From positions 1-16,823 of the forward strand of contig JAHJKV010000520.1 of assembly GCA_018822065.1 (NCBI GenBank): a stretch of 16,823 bases of DNA, written 5' to 3'. Position numbers and translations under genes: made by a program. A model generated the notes under the pieces. The model saw only the letters and a list, made by a program, of their open reading frames with translations. It made no database searches and was not told the origin of the DNA. The DNA is from Pseudomonadota bacterium. GTDB lineage: Bacteria > Desulfobacterota > Desulfovibrionia > Desulfovibrionales > Desulfovibrionaceae. Below, one piece after another: positions 1 through 7,101 of the stretch (position 1 is its first letter; each line of letters starts with the position of its first letter).

Positions 1-131
1 AGTACTTCGGTGTTCCGGCTGCTCTGTACGCAGACCTGCTCTCAGCTCAGTCCAAGGGCGCGTTCGTCACCCGCTTCATCCGCGGGCACTTCCCGTTTCG
101 CCGGCTGGGGGAGACGGGCGATCTGACGTAG
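1..131 (+). CDS. KTSC-domain protein, C-terminal fragment (cut by window edge)
   Basis: Reading from base 3, the frame gives 42 residues before a TAG at 129-131. They begin YFGVPAALYADLL and continue with A-Q-S-K-G and F-I-R-G-H-F-P-F-R-R-L. This matches the pattern of the KTSC domain, a short domain of unknown function found alone or fused to other domains: an aromatic residue followed by V-P, a hydrophobic helix ending A-x-S-x-G, then I-R followed by aromatic residues and R-L. The start lies outside the window, so total length and any fused domain are unknown. The gene runs away from the cluster that follows and is not obviously related to it. The family call rests on pattern recognition of about 35 residues. 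Confidence 0.6.
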   Translation, partial: YFGVPAALYADLLSAQSKGAFVTRFIRGHFPFRRLGETGDLT

Positions 132-136
132 TAGTG

Positions 137-452
137 CTAACATCTTCGAGTACCTGAGCGCGCGAAGCTCCTTATGCACGGACGATGGGCTCTCCGCGGC
201 GTTCCGCTCGTCGGTCGCCACGCACGCGCCGCAGCACTCACGTACTCCACCTCGAGCGAACTCGCGGCTCGTGGCGCCACCCTCACCTCGAGCACCGGTG
301 GCCTTGAGAGCGCCAGCGCCGACGGCCCAGCTGCGAGCTCGACCACGTCAGGGTGCTGGCGTTGAGCCCTTCACGCTCGGCGTAGTCAGCTGCGGGCAGG
401 CCGCTGCGCTTCCACTGACATACTCGGCTGCCCATGTCTCTCGCGTCGCCAT
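137..452 (-). pseudogene. Degenerate IS66-type accessory (TnpA-like) gene remnant
   Basis: Read on the - strand from an ATG at 452, one frame gives MATRETWAAEYVS. After a one-base shift the text continues W-K-R-S-G-L-P-A-A-D-Y-A-E-R-E-G-L-N-A-S-T-L. After another shift it reads ALALSRPPVLEVRVAPRAA followed by SSLEVEYV. These three pieces are in the order expected for the small accessory protein of IS66-type elements: a helix-turn-helix with W...W..SGL...(Y/F)A...GL...TL, then a linker, then a V-E-V-R-V segment and an S-S-L-E-V-E strand. Several frameshifts and no continuous frame indicate a dead copy. No TnpB or transposase gene adjoins it here. The alternative is chance similarity in GC-rich DNA, but three ordered matches argue against that. 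Confidence 0.5.
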
Positions 453-453
453 C

Positions 454-470
454 GGCGCTGGGTCAGCGCC
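454..470. terminator. Perfect 7-bp hairpin downstream of the cluster (possible terminator)
   Basis: GGCGCTG at 454-460 is the exact inverse complement of CAGCGCC at 464-470, with a 3-base loop. It lies 65 bases beyond the stop codon of the last cluster gene. There is no clear T-tract on the - strand, so factor-independent termination is uncertain. It also sits just upstream of the decayed IS gene and could belong to that element. Confidence 0.3.
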
Positions 471-474
471 GCGG

Positions 475-500
475 CGATCACTGGGCGCCGCCGGTGATCG
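475..500. terminator. Second hairpin downstream of the cluster
   Basis: CGATCAC at 475-481 pairs perfectly with GTGATCG at 494-500, with a 12-base GC-rich loop. It is the first structured element after the stop at 535-537 on the - strand and the better placed of two adjacent hairpins for ending the cluster transcript. No run of T follows. It could equally be an element-end structure of the IS remnant. Confidence 0.3.
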
Positions 501-534
501 TCGAACGGGTACAATGGAAATCGGGTTCTGAAGG

Positions 535-2031
535 TTAGTCTTGAAATTCTGAATCGCGCAACAACCAGCCACACCCCACCGACTGCTCGACGACCTGATC
601 ATGAACGGATGACCCCTCAAGCGCTTCCAGGAGAAAGTAATCGTTCCAGTATCCACGAACGAACCTAAATGGGTAGAGAATCTTGTTCGCGCACCGATAA
701 AAATAGACAAGCATGGACGCATCGATCCCGCCAAGCTCAGCCTTTGCCAGATAATACCGCTCAGGGTCGCTCACAGCATCCAGCGGAATGAACCGAGGCC
801 TTTTAGAAGACGAAAACGGGAAAATGTCGGTAATAACAACACTTCGAGGCGGAGCCTTACCGAATCCGACAAGTCCGTCCGCGACAACATGAGGCCCCCA
901 CCCGTCTGAGATGTGGATGATTCGATACGCGTTTCGCGTTCCATCAAGGCGACCCCAACCTGCACATGCGGGCCCCCAGATCTGCGGCTGAATCAGGCCA
1001 GTAACCGAATCCGACACGCGCAACTGAACTAAAGGCCCCAGCCCCAACTCCACGGGACTGCCCCTCAGACGCTGCTCGTCGCCCAATAGCCAGGTGTCGT
1101 CCACCACCATCTCAATGGCGGTATGAGAAACACACCCCGTCACGCCGGATGGACTCGCGGGTCGAAGCGCTCGTTGATCCCAAACACCCTTTAGCAGGTC
1201 AGAGGCCGCCGAATAAACAGGCGCAAACAAGACGAGTCGTGATCGCACACCGATTTCACTAAGGGCAGCTCCACCCAAGACTGCGCTCGATGTACACTCA
1301 CCGCGAAGCTTACGACTCCACATAGTGGGCGCATCGAGTTCCCGACGCCAAAGCTCGTCGGGTTCCACATCAGGCGCACTAACCAACGAAGCCGCGCTTG
1401 GCTCAATTGACACAACACCGCCATCATTACGCAAATAAAACGCATTGAACGGCACCGACCGCGTGGTCTGAGAATAGACTGCAGCGAACATACGCTGAAC
1501 ACGCTCTCGCAAAGACCCATTAACGCCTGCCAACTGGCGCATCTGCTCGCCAAACACCCCGCCGTCACGGACCCCTCGCCCGGAAGGCAGGCTGCAATCT
1601 GCGCCGGAAAGGTACTTTTCAACACCAGGGACCACTTGTGCGGCTTCATACAAGACGACATCAAGTTCTGTGACTTCGCCTCGACGACCGGCAATTCGAG
1701 CGTCTTGGAAAACAGTATTTAGCTGCGAAATATCCTCAACAGGAAGAGCAACCTCCATAAAAACCCGAAGCGAATAGGTGTATTCCTGCCGCTCGCCCCA
1801 ATCGGAGTCCAGTACGCCATCTCCATCTGAGTCTGGCAGCAGTGGGTTTGTTCGGTATTTGACAACCTCCCAGGAATCGGGAAGACCATCTCCGTCGGAA
1901 TCTTGCGAAGCGCACGGTTGAGGCGCCGTCTGGTTCGCCGTTGTGGACCCGCCCATCGGGCGTGACACCTGATTGCGACAGGCGCACATGCTGACCGCAA
2001 GCCATAATCCAAAGACGAAGGAAGAGCGCAT
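535..2031 (-). CDS. Putative lipoprotein with calcium-type Asp loops and transglutaminase-like domain
   Basis: The last gene of the cluster encodes 498 residues. The ATG at 2031 is preferred over further upstream in-frame starts because it begins a signal peptide (MRSSFVFGLWLAVSMCAC) with Cys16 or Cys18 as a plausible lipidation site, has AGGG just upstream, and lies after the stop of the preceding gene. Residues 44-55 and 67-77 are two D-S-D-G-D-G loops of the thrombospondin type 3/calcium-binding kind. A transglutaminase-like core follows: G-E-C-T with Cys246, then helix and G-V-R-S-R-L-V, then S-H-T-A-I-E with His303, and D-D-T-W-L-L-G-D ending at Asp318. Cys/His/Asp in this order and spacing is the family's triad. 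The family includes crosslinking enzymes and cysteine peptidases. The cluster context suggests processing or attachment of an exported, modified protein at the cell envelope; that role is inferred. The C-terminal 170 residues are not recognised. Confidence 0.8.
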   Translation of the reverse strand: MRSSFVFGLWLAVSMCACRNQVSRPMGGSTTANQTAPQPCASQDSDGDGLPDSWEVVKYRTNPLLPDSDGDGVLDSDWGERQEYTYSLRVFMEVALPVEDISQLNTVFQDARIAGRRGEVTELDVVLYEAAQVVPGVEKYLSGADCSLPSGRGVRDGGVFGEQMRQLAGVNGSLRERVQRMFAAVYSQTTRSVPFNAFYLRNDGGVVSIEPSAASLVSAPDVEPDELWRRELDAPTMWSRKLRGECTSSAVLGGAALSEIGVRSRLVLFAPVYSAASDLLKGVWDQRALRPASPSGVTGCVSHTAIEMVVDDTWLLGDEQRLRGSPVELGLGPLVQLRVSDSVTGLIQPQIWGPACAGWGRLDGTRNAYRIIHISDGWGPHVVADGLVGFGKAPPRSVVITDIFPFSSSKRPRFIPLDAVSDPERYYLAKAELGGIDASMLVYFYRCANKILYPFRFVRGYWNDYFLLEALEGSSVHDQVVEQSVGCGWLLRDSEFQD

Positions 2032-2077
2032 GGTCGCCCTCAGTGGAACCCTGCCAGCTAGAGACGAACTGTCCTTT

Positions 2078-2875
2078 TCATCTCGCACTTGACTCAGGAT
2101 ACAGCGCCGCTTGAAAAGGCGCGCCACAGTCGTAGGCCAAGCTCGCCGTCGCTGAAAGAGCACCAAGTCCGCCAGCCAACTCCGCGACCCGCTCACTAGT
2201 CCAGCGTCGAATGCGGACCAGTGCCTGGTAGTCTCCAGATTGGGGCCTGTCCAAAGCGCGTAGGTCACCGAGTGCTCGGAGACGACCACTGATCGGAACC
2301 GATAGTCGATTCCCGACCTCGACCGAGACGACATCGACCCCCCCCTGGCCCAAGGCGGCAGCGGCAGCTCGCAGGACGAACCTCATGATGGGCTCCACTA
2401 GCGAGCACTCCACATGGCCGGCCCACACCAGCGACTGTGCTACCGACTCGTGCAGCCGCGCTTCCCTCTCAAAAGAACCGCCACGTACATCTGCCAGTCT
2501 GGCTAATTCGAGTAGGGATGAGAACTCCCGGCTACCGCCACCGCTCCCACACGCGAGCGCCACCTCATGAACGCGGGCTGCCGGGTCGCTAGCAGCTCGC
2601 GCAGCTGTCGAACTCGCTCCACTAGAAATGTCTACCAAGTGTGTGCGCAGTCCCAGTGGCGCCGTCACATAGGGCAGGACCACAACTCCGCTCCTTAGGC
2701 GAGGGAACCACTCCCTCGCCACCATAGGACCTGGCGCACGAATGAGAACGACTGGGCGAACCGCAGCCGAAGCGCGCGAACTCGTGGGAAACAGGGACAC
2801 TGCAACCCCGGCAGCCGCAGAATGAAGAAGAAACCGCCGGGAAATTCCGAGATTATCGCTTTTCGATTGAGACAT
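2078..2875 (-). CDS. Tat-exported protein of unknown function
   Basis: 265 residues. The N-terminus has a twin-arginine signal: ISRRFLLHSAAAGVAVSLF with the Arg pair at 13-14, a hydrophobic stretch, and A-S-A at 35-37 as a likely cleavage site. The Tat route carries folded or cofactor-bearing proteins across the inner membrane, so the product probably acts in the periplasm. The mature part has a Ser/Gly-rich stretch near residue 110 and then mostly helical Ala/Leu/Arg-rich sequence with two scattered cysteines; I recognise no family. The ATG at 2875 lies inside the end of the preceding 138-residue gene (23-base overlap) with GGAGG about 9 bases upstream, so the two are translationally coupled. 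The stop is 46 bases from the next start. A role as periplasmic partner of the modified repeat protein is inference from position only. Confidence 0.75.
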   Translation of the reverse strand: MSQSKSDNLGISRRFLLHSAAAGVAVSLFPTSSRASAAVRPVVLIRAPGPMVAREWFPRLRSGVVVLPYVTAPLGLRTHLVDISSGASSTAARAASDPAARVHEVALACGSGGGSREFSSLLELARLADVRGGSFEREARLHESVAQSLVWAGHVECSLVEPIMRFVLRAAAAALGQGGVDVVSVEVGNRLSVPISGRLRALGDLRALDRPQSGDYQALVRIRRWTSERVAELAGGLGALSATASLAYDCGAPFQAALYPESSAR

Positions 2876-3269
2876 GAGGAAGCCTCCGAGGCATGGACCG
2901 ACGACCGAGGTCGCGGTCCTGTTTTCGCAAATTGAGCAATAACCTTAGCGACTCCAGTGCAGTCTCCAAGTCCTCGTCCCGACGCGATGGTTTAGACAAG
3001 ACTTCCCGAACCTTAACGTCGACAACTCGCTGGAGTTCACGAATCTTCCCGAGAAGCGCAGCGCGAGAAGGATCGCTGCCAAAACCGTCCTCGTTGAGAG
3101 AGCCAGAACCCCTGCGATGTACGGGACTGGCAAGCCATTTCCTGAGCGACGCGACGGTAAGCGGTTCGATCTCAGTGTCAGAAGACCATTCCCTCTCCAC
3201 ACCTTCCTGTTCCAACTGAGTGAGCCCCCGGAACGCTTCACTCTCCTTCAAATCAACTAATGCTAACAT
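2853..3269 (-). CDS. 138-residue protein sharing the repeat protein's N-terminal domain but lacking its repeats
   Basis: The start ATG at 3269 has GAGGGA about 4 bases upstream and overlaps the preceding stop by 7 bases, a strongly coupled arrangement. Residues 13-50 align without a gap to residues 17-54 of the His/Asp-repeat protein encoded at 5937-7058, with 12 of 38 identical: L, E-Q, W, S-D, P, T, L-R, W and V at matched places. The C-terminal part (about 75-125) is charged and helical and ends L-L-L-N-L-R, loosely like F-F-L-N-L-Q near the end of the repeat protein. So it looks like the same scaffold without the core. It contains no Cys and no signal peptide, so it should be cytoplasmic. 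Possible roles are a second or vestigial precursor, an adaptor presenting substrate to the maturase, or a chaperone; the sequence does not decide. Confidence 0.8.
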   Translation of the reverse strand: MLALVDLKESEAFRGLTQLEQEGVEREWSSDTEIEPLTVASLRKWLASPVHRRGSGSLNEDGFGSDPSRAALLGKIRELQRVVDVKVREVLSKPSRRDEDLETALESLRLLLNLRKQDRDLGRRSMPRRLPHVSIEKR

Positions 3270-4735
3270 ACTTCCCTCGCAGAAACAGAAACCGCAATCG
3301 CAGTTCCGCTCGCCAACAAATCACCAACGCCGCCCTCTACGGCCTGCAAGGAGACCGCGTCATCTGTCAACTGATCGTAGCTATAAAACAGGACACAGGA
3401 GCCGCCCTGACGCAACGCAACAACAACAGCGCCTCGCGTGACGTGGTCCATTTCCAGCAGGCGCCGAGGGTTGATGAGAATAAGTGAGGACGCGTCAAAA
3501 GGAACTGCTCTTGCGGCAATTACCTCGGCAATGTCGCCGTGAATCAGTTCGACGTCCTGACTCCGGCTTCTGCCTCTTTCCACGCGCCCCCCATCTCGCT
3601 CTATTCCAATCCATCGAACCGCCGGGACATCCGCAGCCTGCATGCGCATAAGTAGCGTCCCGTCCCCTGCCCCCAAGTCCAATACCGTGGAGAGCCCTTC
3701 TCGCCCACTCCGCTTCAAGAAACTCTTCAATGCGCTTAATAAATTTGCATGCGCCTTCGACATTGCAGCATCACTGGCAAAGCCGTTGTCGGCGTGGGAA
3801 GGTGAGGCCTGCGCGAGCAGAGCTACTCTCGTTCGTTTCTGAACCCGACCTGGCGCTGAGAGGCGTTTGCTGTAAGGAAATCGATCTCCTGCCGGGCTTC
3901 TCTCTGGCGTCTCTCCGTGAATGCGCAGGACACGCCGCTGGGGTGTCCAATCGGACGTGAAGACTATCCGAAAGAACGCATGCAGCACTTGTCCAATCCC
4001 GTGATTCGCGGACCATTCCGCTGGCCCAGACAGCATTTCAGCCTTCCTCTGCTCCAACTCCCCCTCGCCCAACTGCACAGCCAAGTTGCTAAGCGCATTC
4101 GCAACCTCGGCGGATGCGTCGCAATCGAAACGACATGGAAGATGAAAGACTGGTCGAACTCCGATCCAGCGCAGAAGTGGGTTCACTGCGACCCGCTCAA
4201 TGTCCAGTGGTCCGAGACCTTCGAACTGCGCATGGGTTACGTCGACCAGTCCCCCATATGTCCAGGCCTGACGGAAGAATTCTCGACAGCATGGTGGGTA
4301 GCCAAGGAATGCGCCTATCCGATCGTCGTCAGCGCCGGCCCCAATTACGTCTGCAACTTCCTTTATCGCTTCGCGACGGGAGATCACTGTTCTGAACACA
4401 AATGAGTCGCCCGCTCGAGGGGGCTCGCTTCGGGCCGAATATTGAGAGGACACCCTGACTTTGGACACAATCTGGCAACTGAAGCCCTGGGACTCAGTTC
4501 GCGTCACCAAGTCTTGATACTTGGCCGGTTCGACAAACAGCAGGGCCGCCTCGCGTAGGTTCCTGAAGACTGACTCCTCCTCAACTCTCGACCACACCTG
4601 TCCAATCTTGGAGACAATAGGACTCCACTCCTGTCGGATCTGACTTGACGAATAGGTCATGCGCACAAACTCCGGCACCCTCCGCCAGTCGGTGGTCGCT
4701 TTCTCAATCAAGTCCGAAACGCCGTTGGCCTCCAC
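3263..4735 (-). CDS. DUF483-like domain fused to class I SAM-dependent methyltransferase
   Basis: The GTG at 4735 starts one base after the radical SAM stop codon, with AGGTG about 7 bases upstream, giving 490 residues. A TTG at 4798 would overlap that gene by 62 bases and is less likely. The N-terminal half contains L-G-Y-P-P-C-C at about 144-150 and H-L-P-C-R-F-D-C at about 198-205. This Cys-Cys plus H-x-P-C-x-x-x-C signature is what I associate with DUF483 proteins and could bind a metal. The C-terminal half is a Rossmann methyltransferase: V-L-D-L-G-A-G-D-G (about 351-359) binds SAM, followed by G-I-E-R-D at the end of strand 2 and H-G-D-I. The acceptor is unknown; the cluster suggests the repeat protein or its leader. 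It ends by overlapping the 138-residue gene. The methyltransferase call is firm, the DUF483 call moderate. Confidence 0.82.
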   Translation of the reverse strand: MEANGVSDLIEKATTDWRRVPEFVRMTYSSSQIRQEWSPIVSKIGQVWSRVEEESVFRNLREAALLFVEPAKYQDLVTRTESQGFSCQIVSKVRVSSQYSARSEPPRAGDSFVFRTVISRREAIKEVADVIGAGADDDRIGAFLGYPPCCREFFRQAWTYGGLVDVTHAQFEGLGPLDIERVAVNPLLRWIGVRPVFHLPCRFDCDASAEVANALSNLAVQLGEGELEQRKAEMLSGPAEWSANHGIGQVLHAFFRIVFTSDWTPQRRVLRIHGETPERSPAGDRFPYSKRLSAPGRVQKRTRVALLAQASPSHADNGFASDAAMSKAHANLLSALKSFLKRSGREGLSTVLDLGAGDGTLLMRMQAADVPAVRWIGIERDGGRVERGRSRSQDVELIHGDIAEVIAARAVPFDASSLILINPRRLLEMDHVTRGAVVVALRQGGSCVLFYSYDQLTDDAVSLQAVEGGVGDLLASGTAIAVSVSAREVC

Positions 4736-4736
4736 C

Positions 4737-5897
4737 TTAGCACCTACCCGTGTGCGCGCGAGCGATGCTGAGGTTCGAACGGCGAAGCCAAGCGTCAACC
4801 AGACGAAATTCTAGGCGCTTCCTAAGAAATGGATTATCAGAAATCGGTCGCTGCGCGTTCGACAACAATCTCTTCTCCTCCTGCTCAAAGGCGTCCCGCC
4901 AAACATCACAGTGCTCGGATCGATTCCGCCAATCCTGCTCCAGGGAGGTGCCGGGGCACTGTCCTTTGCAGAACAGGAACCATCGACAACCGCTGCAACC
5001 ACCAAACTTCTGGGGCGTATTCCAGAGAGCCAAACTCCGTTCGAACCCAGGCGCTGGTGCCTTCACCCAGTCGACCCCCTCTTTGTTCGTTCGACCACAA
5101 TTAGAAGAACTACCATCTCCCTCGATGCCCTGAACCGCAGCAGTCGTCAGAGGATCGCATGCATTCCAGACACAGGTTGCGGATTGGTCTTTAGCAAGCA
5201 GCAACTGCCTGATGTCGCGAAACAGGTCAAGACGAAGTGTTCGACACCGCTTCTCTAGAGAGGCAATCGCACGGAGTGCAGCGATATTCTCTCGCGTAGA
5301 CAACCCATAGAGCTTTCGAACCGCTTCGTTCTCGCTCTCTAAAAGGTGTACGCGGGCCGACTTCAATCCCAGCGCATCAAGGAAGACTAGCCACTCCAAG
5401 AGCCGACCCAGACGATCGCCTACAGCATTGGCGCGATGCAGTGTAAATATCAGACTGGTACCAACTCTTCTCGCCCTGGTTAGGGTTTCCAGCCATCCGA
5501 TAGAAACACGCGTAAGTTCCGCGGTCCTGCGAACATCAACCGAGGTCCTCAATCCATTTAATTCCTCCGGACCATCAATGGAGAATCCGACATGTACGTT
5601 GTATTTTTCGAAAGCAGCAACATGTTCGCTAGATATGAGTGTGCCGTTGGTCTGGATTCCGTTTTTTCCGTAACGCTTGTGTCCAAACGCCCAGAGTTGC
5701 TCTAGATCGCGTAGAGGGATGAGCAGCGGTTCCCCACCGAAGACAGTGAAATTCGAGCCCTGCCGTTCGGCCGCGGCGATCATTGAATCCACCGAGTACG
5801 GTCGCTTAAGATTGCCGGCGTCTCGCTGAGGGTTCTGATAGCAGTAGGCGCACGAAAGATTGCAACGCACGCCAAGAGGACGAACTTCCACGCTCAT
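4737..5897 (-). CDS. Radical SAM/SPASM peptide maturase
   Basis: 386 residues. Cys12, Cys16 and Cys19 form the C-x3-C-x2-C motif that binds the catalytic 4Fe-4S cluster and SAM; G-G-E-P at 54-57 is the SAM-contact motif. A SPASM-type region for auxiliary Fe-S clusters follows, with cysteines at 242, 247, 267, 301, 304, 310, 314 and 330 (C-S-G-C-x5-C-x3-C-P-G). Length and layout match enzymes that modify ribosomal peptides by radical chemistry. The ATG at 5897 has GGGAG about 7 bases upstream and lies 39 bases after the repeat-protein stop. The likely substrate is that upstream protein, which has no cysteine, so thioether formation on it is excluded. Carbon-carbon crosslinks at aromatic-x-Asp triplets (triceptide type) are the best guess; epimerisation or hydroxylation remain possible. 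No separate leader-binding RRE domain is evident. Confidence 0.92.
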   Translation of the reverse strand: MSVEVRPLGVRCNLSCAYCYQNPQRDAGNLKRPYSVDSMIAAAERQGSNFTVFGGEPLLIPLRDLEQLWAFGHKRYGKNGIQTNGTLISSEHVAAFEKYNVHVGFSIDGPEELNGLRTSVDVRRTAELTRVSIGWLETLTRARRVGTSLIFTLHRANAVGDRLGRLLEWLVFLDALGLKSARVHLLESENEAVRKLYGLSTRENIAALRAIASLEKRCRTLRLDLFRDIRQLLLAKDQSATCVWNACDPLTTAAVQGIEGDGSSSNCGRTNKEGVDWVKAPAPGFERSLALWNTPQKFGGCSGCRWFLFCKGQCPGTSLEQDWRNRSEHCDVWRDAFEQEEKRLLSNAQRPISDNPFLRKRLEFRLVDAWLRRSNLSIARAHTGRC

Positions 5898-5936
5898 CGA
5901 CCACTCCCACGTAAAGGCGAACCAACTTGAACAGAT

Positions 5937-7058
5937 CTAGTAACCGTCGGAATGATTTAGCGGAATGTCCATCCCCTGAAGATTCAAGAAGAAATGTTCA
6001 AGCCTTGCCTGCAAAAGCGAAAGGAACTCGACGTCTTTGACTTCAACACCGTTCAGCAGGGTCTCGACCCCCTGAAGAGAGAGCATCACGGTAGAATACA
6101 GTTCAGCCTCGGTGGGGGAATAATCCACTCCGGTCCGCCCTGAATCCGAGTGATGATCGAAGTGATAGTCGTTGTGATAAGGACCATCTTCGTGTCCAGT
6201 GACATCCGCGTAGCTGTCGTTGTGACCGGGCGCGCCGCCGTCGGAATGGTCACTGTATGGGCCCTCCGCGTCTGCATGTTCTTGGTCGCCGTGCTCTCTG
6301 TCCCCGTGATCGTCTTCGTGCGCCCCGTCGTAATGTAACAGGTCCTCATGGCCCCAGTCGACGTGGCCCATGACGTCAGCGTAGGGCCCGTCCTCGTGGT
6401 CGGCATCAGAATGAGCGGTATCGTCATGCTCGGAACCGTCCGCGTGACCGTCGCCATCGCTATGTGCATCACTAAAACTGTCGCCATCACTGTAAGCATC
6501 AGAATGGCCGTTATCTTCATGATCTTGATGAGGACGTCCACCATCGTCGTGCTCATCCGCGTGGCCGTCATCGTGTTCATCATCCTCAACCCAGCCGTCC
6601 TGGAAATGGAAGTCTTGATGTAAATCGTCGTCCTCGTCGGCGTGAAGGAAGTCCAGATGCGGGTTGGTCGGTATGCCACCTTCGTCAAGGTGGAGCATAT
6701 CGGCATGATACTCAGGCTCAGTCCCGTCGTCTGAATACGACAGGTCTAAGTGGCTTCCACCGTCGCCTTCTTGATCACCGTGATAAGGAAATGGAAGCAG
6801 GTCCTTAGGGGACTTGAAGTATTGCCCCAGAAGCCCATCTGGCACAAGTTCGGCGATCAGGTCGACGTGAGCTATTGGGGTTGCCCGCATCTGATCAACC
6901 CGGCGCTCGATCCACCGCCTCAGTGCATTTGCCGTGAATGGCAACAAGATTGCGTCTGAGTTCCAGTGCAGCTTGAGCACTGCTTGCTCATCCTCGCTGA
7001 GCTCCTCCCAAAGTGTGGTCTTGGCGAGTTCTTCTAACGTCCACCTGATCTTCTCCAT
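5937..7058 (-). CDS. His/Asp-repeat protein, candidate RiPP precursor (H-x-D / Y-x-D core)
   Basis: The first gene of the cluster encodes 373 residues from the ATG at 7058; a longer start at 7106 is rejected because it falls inside the candidate promoter and lacks a ribosome site. Residues 1-55 are a compact helical domain with W17, E24-Q25, W32, S34-D35, P40-F41-T42, L46-R47 and W49, shared with the 138-residue protein of the same cluster and a candidate recognition domain. Residues 93-305 hold 31 H-x-D triplets and 7 Y/F-x-D triplets, often spaced five residues apart, with Gly and Ser between them. Residues 318-362 look helical, and the protein ends N-H-S-D-G-Y. There is no cysteine, signal peptide or membrane segment. 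Repeats of an aromatic residue at position 1 and Asp at position 3 match the crosslink motif of triceptides made by radical SAM enzymes. A purely metal-binding His/Asp protein is the main alternative. Confidence 0.85.
   Translation of the reverse strand: MEKIRWTLEELAKTTLWEELSEDEQAVLKLHWNSDAILLPFTANALRRWIERRVDQMRATPIAHVDLIAELVPDGLLGQYFKSPKDLLPFPYHGDQEGDGGSHLDLSYSDDGTEPEYHADMLHLDEGGIPTNPHLDFLHADEDDDLHQDFHFQDGWVEDDEHDDGHADEHDDGGRPHQDHEDNGHSDAYSDGDSFSDAHSDGDGHADGSEHDDTAHSDADHEDGPYADVMGHVDWGHEDLLHYDGAHEDDHGDREHGDQEHADAEGPYSDHSDGGAPGHNDSYADVTGHEDGPYHNDYHFDHHSDSGRTGVDYSPTEAELYSTVMLSLQGVETLLNGVEVKDVEFLSLLQARLEHFFLNLQGMDIPLNHSDGY
6144..6782 (-). repeat. Degenerate H-x-D / Y-x-D triplet repeat region (candidate modified core)
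   Basis: This stretch encodes residues 93-305 of the repeat protein. H-x-D occurs 31 times and Y-x-D or F-x-D 7 times. The spacing is most regular in the middle, with histidines at 232, 237, 242 and 247 and again at 251, 256 and 261. The variable middle residue is mostly small or acidic (A, S, E, D, G). The DNA repeat is imperfect, so the triplet pattern is kept at protein level rather than by recent duplication. Confidence 0.9.
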
Positions 7059-7064
7059 GCCCAT

Positions 7065-7071
7065 CCCTCCC
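7065..7071 (-). promoter_or_regulatory. Ribosome binding site that sets the start of the repeat protein
   Basis: On the - strand GGGAGGG ends 6 bases before the ATG at 7058, an ideal spacing. The in-frame ATG at 7064 directly abuts the site and the ATG at 7106 has none, so 7058 is the chosen start. Confidence 0.75.
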
Positions 7072-7101
7072 GAAGCACACGAGGCAGCGGCCCTTTTCCG
7101 A

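Noticed and set aside
2032..2334. N-terminal extension of the lipoprotein gene to 2334
   Set aside because: It overlaps the end of the Tat protein gene, and starting there would bury the signal peptide.
3917..4405. 162-residue + strand frame antisense to the DUF483-methyltransferase gene
   Set aside because: It overlaps a clear enzyme gene and has no recognisable domain.
6086..6706. Thr/Met/Ile-rich 206-residue open frame on the - strand
   Set aside because: It is the +1 shadow of the His/Asp repeat region; the composition follows directly from the repeat codons and it has no ribosome site.
5937..7058. Sactipeptide (Cys thioether) interpretation of the radical SAM cluster
   Set aside because: The candidate substrate contains no cysteine.
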